The position numbers and the translations under genes were made by a program. The notes beneath the pieces are model-generated. The model was not told the DNA's origin. It made no database searches and saw only the letters and a program-made list of their open reading frames with translations. 64,000 nt of DNA from Lathyrus oleraceus (taxonomy: Eukaryota; Streptophyta; Magnoliopsida; Fabales; Fabaceae), in NCBI RefSeq assembly GCF_024323335.1, contig NC_066581.1:299978536-300042535 (forward strand). Direction: 5' to 3'. This document shows positions 54,960 through 64,000 of this stretch, in pieces. The first letter of the stretch is position 1. Every line of letters begins with the position of its first letter.

Positions 54960-55490
54960 CATTGTAATATAAAGATTATACAGATTCTAAAAACATGGGA
55001 CATGTTAGGTTTTACTAACTCTGATTTCTTCATAACTTACGATGTTAACAATTGGCTAAGAAATGGTATGTCAGATGATCACTATAACTTTTTGCAGCGG
55101 GAATTTGTTGGCTTGCTAGAATAGAAGTTCTACCATCATCACTCAGAAAGGTATCATGTTGCATCTCCTTACCTTTTCACCTTGTAACATTGCAAACTCC
55201 ATTATCAATTGTTTTATCAACCCTCAACATGAACACACAACTAAGGGACACATTAGAACACCTTTAACAAACCTTTCACTATCATAAATATTAATGGAAA
55301 TTTCCTAAACACTATTAGAGTAGCGTACGATAAATCAACACTTATAATGCTTGTCAGATAAAAACAAATTGGGATATTTACCATAACCTTCAAACATTTT
55401 TAGGTTGAACATCATGTCATCAATACAACTATCTCCACTACTATAACTTAGGACTTCACTAACTCAGTTTGCTACACATATTTCTCCTTC
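54960..55490 (+). pseudogene. L1-type LINE, part 2 (zinc-finger RVT end and RNase H-like remnant)
   Basis: Reading resumes HCNIKIIQILKTWDMLGF, then ITYDVNNWLRNGMSDDHYNF and LQREFVGLL (54960-55115). The frame is exactly that of the LINE piece ending ...KPSCIM upstream of copia C. Further downstream, low-quality traces continue to about 55490. The reading frame across the copia insertion supports one original LINE. Confidence 0.65.
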
Positions 55491-55493
55491 TGT

Positions 55494-57103
55494 AACACCC
55501 TAAAACCCTGACTCTTAAATAAAATATGATTAGAATTTTAGAATGCTACTCAAACAAAACATGCATACTTTCCAATTTATTTCAAAACTTGCAACGGAAT
55601 TTAAAATAATTTACATAAACTTCAATTATCTATTCAAATGAAGTACTCAACAAAATTAACAAAATTCAAACATTAACTCAAAACAATTCAACGACCTATT
55701 CCATGATGTTACAAATCAGAGCAATAATTCAAAGTAAATGATGATATAACAATAAATAAAACGAAAAGAGCTCCATAGTCCTCTTTCAACTCATAGTAGC
55801 ACTTACGCATCCAAAGTATTTGTACAACATTGTACAAAATAACACAAAATAAATAAAAAATGGGTGAGAATTCGCTCAAATATATTAACGATGTAAAAGA
55901 ATGCAAGGATAACTTAAATTACACAATCAACAACACACATTCAATTTACACATAAACGCAACAATTCAACTCGCATAGCTTTTATATATACAAGGGGACT
56001 CATAACTCGAATTCATGCATATGGTAACAATTTGGACATCATAGGTTTGTTATAAGATCTTGTCCATCAAACAATGGTTCCTCATTCGAATCGGGTCCCC
56101 ACTTCTAAACCCCGTGTTCCCACTTCTGAACCCTGGACGAGCATTGATCCTTAGTTCTGAATCCACGACCCGCCTCTTTCAACACACTAACACAAAATGA
56201 TACATGAAATATAAAGTAATGCAACAAAAACCACAACAACACTTATGGTTCCACTTCTAACCATAAGCAACATGCAATACAACATTCACAGTAGTCCCCA
56301 CTTCTAAACTACTCACCATAACACAAACAATTTAAGTTACATTCACAACACATAATTATATTCGCAACATCACAACTCATAAACATAATCATAATTCACC
56401 ACTTATAATCATGCAATCTAATTCGATTATTATTTCATCATAATAATAATTCACCTTAATCTATTAAATTCATCAAATACACCAAAACAATTATCAACCA
56501 TTTACCATATAATATAACATAATCAAAATATGGACCTATCACTCAAAACTGATCTCTAACGACCACGTCGACCAGCTTGTCACCCAGCCTGTCATACCAT
56601 CTCCTCAAAAACTACCACCCTTATGACGACCAACAGTGAAAATCCCACTTGGAGACCATGACGGTCTCCCCGTCACCATGTTGACGATCGTCAGCTGACC
56701 CAGAAGCATGACAGGCAACCTGTCATTCTTGTGACGACCGTCACGCTGATGCAGAAACTAAAATATGCATTTCTCACCATGGGAGCTCATTCAATGCTTT
56801 GATTTCGACCTCCATCATCCCAAATCGCACAAAAAATAATAGATACGTATTATACCATAATTAGACACCACATATGCATCGATTATCATCTAATTTCATC
56901 AAATAATCATGAATTCAAGATTATGCTCATAACTTAAAAAATATCAATGACAACAACCACATTCAAAGTTCATACCAGCACATCATGCATAATATTCAGC
57001 ATATAATAGAGGAGGAATTTACACATTAAACATAACAATTAGCATGGATTTCACATAATCATAATCAAACTCATATTTCACAATAATGGAGAAAAACCTA
57101 GAT
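55494..57103. other. Unclassified element fragment starting TGTAACACCC, left of the solo LTR
   Basis: TGTAACACCCTAAAACCCTG is a typical terminal sequence of many plant LTR retrotransposons. The following 1.6 kb is A/C-rich, contains several 'cccacttctaaacc' repeats (56100-56310) and GTGACGACCGTCA-like dyads (56560-56750), and has no coding sequence. It seems to continue beyond the solo Ogre LTR at 60623-60890. Confidence 0.45.
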
Positions 57104-57108
57104 GAGGG

Positions 57109-60100
57109 TGTAATGGTAAATTCATGACTATCACGTTATGGATGAGCTTAACGTGAATAAAACCAGAGTTGCCACCGCGTTTTTATTGTTTCCAAAGGAA
57201 AAGGGAAAAGTACGAACAAAACCCAAAGATAAGAAGCTTTCAAATCAAAACTAATAAAATGCCATAGATTATAGGTAAGGGGGTTGGTTACACAAAGGGA
57301 AGATGTTATCACCCAAAGTGTTATAGGGAGTCCTTTTTATGTGTGCATGTGTTTTGGTATAAATGATGTTTGATAAAATAGAGTGTGGGGATGAGAAAAA
57401 ATTCATTTATTATATTTTTGTGTTTGACAAGACCTTCGGTCTTGTTCCTACGTACCAACATAAAAATGAGGGATCAAAACCTCGTAGTTCGTGGTAAAAA
57501 TTTCAAATGAATTAGTGAGTTGGTTTTAATGAAAACTTAAGAAGAACGCACAAGAGGACAAAGTTTGAATGGGGTTGTTAGTTCCTTTTTGTATTTTTGA
57601 AAATTAAATCAACATGGTTAAGTTTATTTACAAATTTTATTAAGAAAAGAGTTTAAAAATTCATTGGCATAAGGCCAAAGTTTCTAATCATTAAAACATG
57701 CCTCAGTTGAAATTATAAACAAAGAAAGTTTTTGAAAAGGGGGAGATATTTTTGAAATTAAATAAGTGAGAGGATATGAAGAAACTACCCTAAGAAAAAA
57801 TTTTAAAAGTTAAGAGTTGAAAAGATCTGACCAATCGGATGCAATCCAACAGACAAGTATGTCATATAGAAATCCATTTTCCTTTGGACTTTGATCAAAC
57901 GATAAGCAATAAGCAATCAGCAATACCCAGACATCATAAAGATCAAGGCATCAAATAAAGATAGCCACATCCAAGCAAGCATTCAAATAGCTAGAAATCT
58001 TCATTGTCTTCCAATGCATCAGATGAAATGTTGCTTGATCAACTAAAAACAAAACATTAGACATAGACAAACAACAAAATAAGTAGTTAAGCACCAAGAC
58101 AGAGTAGAAGATGAATCAAAGAAATCCTCAAGGTCTTGCATCAAATGAAGGATCAATTCAAGATAGCTCAGTCTCAAAATGTTGGCATTGTCCAAGTCCT
58201 TTGGCACAGGGGAGGTTGCCAAATTCTAAGTCCAAAGGTTCAAATCAAGTTCCAACAGTCCACCAAAATGTTTTTTAGGGTTTTTATTCTTATTAGGTGT
58301 TTTAAGGTCCTAAGACAAAAAAAAATCAAAATACACAAACAATATATATACAATCACATGATATGGCTCAAATGAGCAAAGTGAAAAGGACTTAAATATA
58401 AACAAGTTGCATGAAATGTAAATGACAATGAATGATAAATGACTAAAATTTAAATTTCATAAAGTAAATGACTTGAAAGTAAAAGCATAATGAATAAGAG
58501 TTAGTCAATGGTTAGTCAAATGTTAGTGTTGAGTTTTAATTGATTAAGTCATTCTTTGGAGAACACTCAACCATTCATTCACAAGTATGGATCCTTAAAC
58601 CAAGACATCTTTCATGAGAAGGGCTTCAACTTGGATAATTCAACAAGTATGCCACTAGCTCCTAGGAAAGGAAAAAATGCCAAGTCTCTATACAATGCCA
58701 TGAATAATGGGAGACTAACAATCTCACTTACTAGAATGCTATGCCTTGAGGGTCAAATTTAACTTTATGTTAAGCAATCGTAATTGAACTTATGTAGAAG
58801 TCACAACTATCTGAGGTCGGGCAATAAAAATATAGGTGTTAATGCATGTTAGAGGTTTGGTACAAAGAACCAAACTCCTATAACATACCAAACACTAAAA
58901 TAAAATGGGAGGGATCTATCTCAGTCATACTTGTATTGATTCATCTGACACAAGTCGAAGCTTAAAATAAAAACAGAATGAGAATTGAAACTTAATTTCT
59001 AAAGAAATATTTAAGATTATATTTTCAAAGGGGTTTAGGGAAGAAACAAGTCGAAGCTTGGGCAAGAGGGTCCTCATTCTGATCATCAATGTCATGTATT
59101 TATAGGGTTTTGCATTGCTTTTCACACACTTAAAATTTTGGCCAAAATTGGAAAGGTTAGTGCATGTTTGCATTGGCGTGTGATAGGCCCATGAGATTAT
59201 TGGAATAGGTCCACAAATGATCCTGAATGATGTTGAAATCTTAACATGAGGCCATGCAATTGTACTTGAGAAATGATCATGTGATTCATCCAAATGGGAC
59301 CATGAAGAGTAACCATGCACAAGTCATTCAAATCTTGTCCAAATGAGGTAATCTTTGACTTTTTGGAAAGGTGACATCAGGGGGAAAAAATTTCATGTTG
59401 AATACTTTTCCATTTAAAACTTGGATCATGATGAATTTTAAGGTGGAACTTTGAGAAATCAAACATAATTGAAATTTTTCTAAGTACCAAGTCAAATATC
59501 CACTTCTTCCACCTTGAATAACTTTTGATATGAGTTTCAAATGTAAATAGTTCCTTCATAAAAGTTGTAGCTATTTAAATCCTCTTCAATTTGGTCACAA
59601 ATTTGACCTTATTTAGATTTGGCATGAAGGATTTATGTATTTTAGAAGTTGAGGAAAATTGCTTGTTCAATGGTAATAGCCCAAAATGACCTAGAATCTT
59701 TCCTCTTGGCACATTCCCTTGAAAGTTGAATTTGAAATTTATAAAATAATAAAACTTGGATAGGATATCTTTAAATTAATCATGAAACTTGAATAGCCTT
59801 CATCCCATAAAAATTGAGCAAGTTATGGTTCTTGGAAGTTGACCTCCTAACTAGGGCACAAACAAAATGACATATAATCTTTCACCATAAAAAATGACTT
59901 TCCAAGAAAAAATAGCTCTTGATGACAAAATTAAAATTGTTTTTAATGTCATAAATAGTAACTTTTATTTTGGAATCATTTTCATATGACAAAAAGTGTA
60001 GGAGATAGGGTCTAGGGAACCCTAGTTTTGGTCAGTTGACTTTCTCTGGTCAACCACCTTGAACCAACTTGCAAACTTGAAGTTCTATTGATCTTTGGGA

Positions 60101-60617
60101 CTAATGGAGGAAAATATATGTATAAAATGATGTATGATAAAGTATACCTTGATATATTTGATCAAATATTGAAGAAACTTGTTGAGGAAATCACACAAGA
60201 TACCCAGATGAATTAGGGTTTCCAAGGCAAACTAGCTTCAAACTCTTGATAATTCTTGATCAAAATGATAGATGAAGATCATGAGGATTCATATATGATG
60301 TCTAGAACTATTGTGAACCATCTCTTGATTGATCTCCTTGCACTGAGGGTCTCAAATCCTAATTGTGAGCTTGATGAGGCATGGGTGGATGCACACACTA
60401 CCTACAACAGAAACAAAGCTATACATAGACATATTTTTGTCATTTTGGTTAGTAAACAAAGAAAAATAAATTATGATACAATAAAATGTGCTTGGTGATC
60501 TCTCCCAATGCAAACCCAATGAATGAGGGGTAAGGAGGATACCAATGTGTGATCCCAAAGCCAGTGTACATGATGTGATAGCATGAGGGATCTTAGGGTC
60601 AAAATTGGGATCTTACA
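57109..60617 (-). mobile_element. Solo Ogre LTR (3509 bp, antisense) with TSD GAGGG
   Basis: Starts TGTAATGGTAAATTCATGAC and ends GGGATCTTACA, the two Ogre LTR ends. GAGGG precedes (57104-57108) and follows (60618-60622). No internal domain is present, so it is a solo LTR formed by recombination between the two LTRs of an ancestral element. It is shorter than the other LTRs: the part beyond 58920 corresponds to a deletion of about 1 kb. TATA-like CTATAAATACA is at 59095-59105 (-). The dyad CAAGACC-TTC-GGTCTTG (57428-57444) is perfect here. Confidence 0.93.
59095..59105 (-). promoter_or_regulatory. TATA-like core promoter in solo Ogre LTR
   Basis: Minus-strand CTATAAATACA about 1.52 kb from the LTR start at 60617, the same spacing as in Ogre-2 and Ogre-3. 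Confidence 0.55.
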
Positions 60618-60622
60618 GAGGG

Positions 60623-60890
60623 TTAGAATCCCTCTCTACCCTTCATGCAATAACACCTATATTAGAGGAGTCCCCCTACCTGAATTTTCATTAGCTAAAC
60701 AAGTTTGGTTATGGTATTCTTCTTCTCTCTCAAGCCATTATTCTCTTTTTCTCACACTTGCCTCTTTTTCCCAATTGAATAATTTATACCTACTGACAAG
60801 TTTGACTCCTCTCCCTTTACTATTTATTTTAACCTAAAATATAATTAACTCCCTTTTTCACACTTTTACCCCTCCGTTAATCTCTACTTT
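60623..60890. other. Continuation of the unclassified element right of the solo LTR
   Basis: TTAGAATCCCTCTCTACCC and a C/T-rich tail without coding sequence. It is bounded on the right by the SIRE-like LTR at 60891. Confidence 0.4.
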
Positions 60891-62272
60891 TGAAATTCTA
60901 GTTATCAGACTTTGGATGTCACACTGGTTGTTATGACATCCAATTCTGCACAGACAGGGATTATGCAGAACTTAATAGTAAGTGCAGTAAATAACACAAG
61001 TAATTGTTCACCCAATTCAGTCCAACATGACCTACATCTGGGGGCTACCAAGCCAGGGAGGAAATCCACTATTAGTAGTATCAATTCAAAGCTAAACTCA
61101 CCCGTTTACAACTTATCACTTAATCCTTACCCAATGCAATTTCGATCTTAACCTAAGATCAGAGTTCCTACTCACTCCCCCTCAATCACCTTAGTGATTA
61201 CTATCTTTAAACAATATTAAAGACAAGTTGAAGTCACACTTCAAACAACTCTTGATTGTGCTTCACAGCTTTAATCAAGATACACAGCACTCACGCTTAA
61301 AAGATTTGAGTGACACAACACTTACAACTCAATGAACACCCTATGCCAAAGCTATCATCTACTTGATAATGACTTGGCTTACAAGATACGTCTAATACAA
61401 GACTAAAAAATACAGCAGTGAAGTATGATGGACACACAAAATCTTCACGCCTCAAAATCCCTGAACCTGAATGAAGGAACACCTTCCTTTTTATATTGCA
61501 GTACCCTGGGCTTTTGCACCTGTATTCTCCTGAATTTAAGGTCACGCGAGTTCCCATAAATTCAACATTTAGGTTACTAACAAATAGGCTATTTGTTAGG
61601 TTCATTGAATGTAGCTTGGTTGTTGATTTCCTGGTTTTTCTCTAAGCTGTTGACTTCCTGAAGAATAGCCTGAGAAAAAGCTGAAACAGAAAACTGAACA
61701 ACCTACAATATAGCATATGCTGTCAGGCATGAATGTCACGACATTCAGCTTGACATCAAGGTCCATATGCTGAGTCTGTTTTTCCAGAAAATAGACTGTA
61801 CAATTTTGCTGACCTGTACATGATCAAAATGACCATACTACAGTGACAACTTACATTAATAAATGTCAAAGTGTCCAACTTAACATTTACACAATTGGCC
61901 TTAAGTTAGTTCTGTTATTCTTTTGAAGAACAAACTAAGTTACATGCTGAAGTATAGCAGAACACCACTCTGTCTAATCTTCAGCAGCTGCTGTCAATGA
62001 TGAATGTCATAACATCTAGTTTGACATTCAGTCAGTAGGCCTTATGCCAGGTCTGGTCTTTCCTTGATAACCAGACTGGAAATAAATACTAAGTTCTGAC
62101 AGAACACCTGCTGTTCTATTCCTTAGTATCTGTTGACAGGTAAGAATGTCACAACATCTAGTTTGACATTCAATGAATCCTGTGTTAGCTAGTCCTGCAG
62201 TAACTACAATGTGGTCACACATACATGTCATGACATCAGTCAGGACATTAGTAACCATCTAGTGTTTTACCA
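60891..62272 (-). repeat. 3' LTR of SIRE-like element D (antisense, about 1.38 kb)
   Basis: The left end TGAAATTCTAGTTATCAGAC matches that of the LTR at 40561 (TGAAATTCTGGTATCAG). The shared block 'ctgggggctaccaagccag' is at about 61038. The right edge (TTTTACCA, 62272) is my best guess. A TGTCATGACA-type motif recurs five times. CTTTTTATATTGCAG at about 61487 would be TATA-like on the minus strand (CAATATAAAAAG). Confidence 0.7.
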
Positions 62273-62374
62273 TATAATGGAGCCAATTAAACACCTACAA
62301 CTTTTACCACTTTTCCTTATTTTTCTAATAATTTTATTTTCTGCCCAAATATCACTATATATTTTATTTTATTA
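62273..62374. other. AT-rich junction between LTR and truncated RNase H of element D
   Basis: About 100 bases of AT-rich sequence with no PPT and no RNase H C-terminal part. It marks an internal deletion or a foreign insertion. Confidence 0.45.
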
Positions 62375-64000
62375 TTATTCTATTATTTTAATCAAAGATA
62401 TGAGGTTGTCTCCTAAGAAGAAGCATCCACCTGATGTGCTTTTTCTGTCATCAGCACTCCCAGCCCAGTCTGCATCACAATACCCAGATAGGACAGGCTC
62501 AGACCCATGTGAGTACAGCATCCCATAGTCACATGTCCCATTGATGTACTTGAGAATTCGTTTGACTTGATTCAAGTGGCTCACCTTAGGCTCTGCTTGA
62601 TATCTGGCACACACTCCAACTGCATAAGAAATGTCAGGTCTACTTGCAGTTAGGTACAGCAGACTACCTATCATGCTTCTATACAGGCATTGATCAACAC
62701 TAGGCCCTCCATCATATTTGGTCAACTTCAGATGAGTGGGAGCAGGGGTCCTCTTGTGCCTAGCATTATCCATACCAAACTTCTTAACGATGTTCTTGGC
62801 ATACTTGCTTTGGGAGAGAAACATAGAGTCCTCCATTTGGTTAACTTGCATTCCAAGGAAATAGGTCAGTTCTCCCACTAGACTCATTTCAAACTCAGAC
62901 TACATCTGGTGAACAAATTTTTGTACCATTTGTTCTGACATTCCACCAAAGACTATATCATCAACATAGATTTGAGCTATCATGATTTTGCCTTCTTCAT
63001 CCTTCACAAACAGGGTTTTATCTATGCCACCCTTTCTGTATCCATTTGAGGTCAGAAATTCGGTTAACCTTTCATACCATGCTCTAGGTGCTTGTTTCAA
63101 CCCATACAAGGTTTTCCTCAACTTGTATACATGCTCAGGTTGGTTAGGATCACAGAACCCTTTAGGTTGTTCCACATAGACTTCCTCATTCAGGTAGCCA
63201 TTCAAGAATGCACTCTTCACATCCATTTGGAATAGTTTAAACTTCAGGATGCATGCTACCCCCAACAGCAATCTGATGGACTCAAGCCTAGCCACAGGAG
63301 CAAATGTCTCATCAAAATCTACCCCTTCAACTTGAGTGTATCCTTGAGCTACTAGTCTTGCCTTATTCCTAGTAATTACTCCTTTCTCATTAGATTTGTT
63401 TTTGTAGATCCACTTGGTACCAATGATGTTGGTCCCTTCAGGTCTTGGAACTAGCTCCCAGACTTCATTCCTTTTGAACTGCTCAAGTTCCTCTTGCATG
63501 GCAGTGATCCAGTATTCATCAGTCAGGGCTTCCTTCACATTCTTTGGTTCAACCTTGGATACAAAGCAGGAATTTGAGTTTATTCCTCTTGACCTGGTAG
63601 TTACACCACTGGTGGGATCCCCTATGATAAGATCCTTAGGGTGGTCTTTCTGAATTCTGATAGATGGAACTTTGGTGGTTGCATCTACTTCACATTCAGA
63701 AGGAGGTTCCTGTACTTCTTCAGACTTGACTGGACTGTCAGTTGAACTGTCAAGGAATGTTTCAACATCCTCCATGACATCGGTTCCTTCCTCTTTATCG
63801 TCCACAATGACATTTATGGATTCCATCAGGACATTGGTCCTGTAGTTGAACACTCTGTAGGCTCTGCTGTTCGTGGAGTATCCCAAAAATATACCTTCAT
63901 CACTTTTGGGATCTAGCTTCCTTCTCTGTTCACGATCTGTGAGAATGTAGCATTTACTTCCAAAGATATGAAAGTACTTCACAGTGGGTTTTCTGCCTTT
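62375..64000 (-). pseudogene. SIRE-like element D pol: integrase end, reverse transcriptase, truncated RNase H
   Basis: Minus-strand pol entering from beyond the window. YFHIFGSKCYILTDREQRRK and SDEGIFLGYSTNSRAYRVFN (63976-63840) are the integrase C-terminus. An acidic linker is followed by [74 protein letters not shown] and the catalytic QIYVDDIVFGG (about 62980-62945). After one TAG (62897-62899) the same frame continues ELTYFLGMQVNQ, SMIGSLLYLTASRPDISYAV and GYCDADWAGSADDRKSTSGG, then breaks at NLIS. The rest of RNase H, with the Glu and last Asp motifs, is missing. Apart from the single stop the frame is clean, so it is a fairly young copy. Confidence 0.88.

Overview
This window is plant nuclear DNA made almost entirely of nested, decayed retrotransposons. 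I see no host protein-coding gene, rRNA, tRNA or CRISPR array that I can support. The very large Ty3/gypsy elements of the Tat/Ogre type (LTRs up to about 5.2 kb, a second archaeal-type RNase H between RNase H and integrase, and a long repeat-rich 3' region) together with SIRE/Maximus-like Ty1/copia elements suggest a papilionoid legume, most likely of the pea/vetch/lentil group. The genus is inference; no search was run.

Layout. 1-12848: 3' part of Ogre-1 (+): broken RT-RNase H-aRNase H-integrase (1-3050), 4.6 kb repeat-rich 3' region, PPT, 3' LTR (7634-12848). 12849-14323: remnant of an Athila-type gag-protease (+). 14324-24228: Ogre-2 (-): 3' LTR, 3' region, integrase and aRNase H, with its 5' part missing. 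24229-26152: copia A gag, PBS and LTR (-), fused to Ogre-2. 24071-27024 is duplicated in tandem at 27025-29976. 26153-41672: Ogre-3 (-), inserted in the copia A LTR with a 5-bp target duplication (GATAA). Its 5' part was invaded by a SIRE-like copia and then partly deleted, leaving an in-frame SIRE/Ogre chimeric ORF at 37948-38658. 41678-41896: remainder of the copia A LTR. 42291-about 47385: copia B (+), 5' truncated. 47395-48760: Tat-type protease/pre-RT/RT fragment (-). 49406-49605: long AT/TG microsatellite. 49650-55490: degenerate L1-type LINE (+), split by an Ale/Retrofit-like copia C (50926-54959). 55494-57108 and 60623-60890: unclassified element starting TGTAACACCC, split by a solo Ogre LTR (57109-60617, TSD GAGGG). 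60891-64000: 3' LTR and RT region of a second SIRE-like element (-), running off the window.

The protein domains are the usual gag, protease, integrase, RT and RNase H of retrotransposons, nearly all inactivated by stops, frameshifts or deletions. The longest intact domain is the Ogre-3 integrase.

The most interesting signals are outside the proteins. Three tandem stem-loops lie immediately after the pol stop codon in all three Ogre copies, with CCC-GAAA-GGG inner hairpins and outer stems whose sequence changes while pairing is kept. A second dyad (TATATTATCCA/TGGATAATATA type) recurs in the 3' region repeats. A 2.95-kb tandem duplication, two Ogre/copia fusions at the same Ogre position, and the nested insertions together give a readable relative history of the locus.
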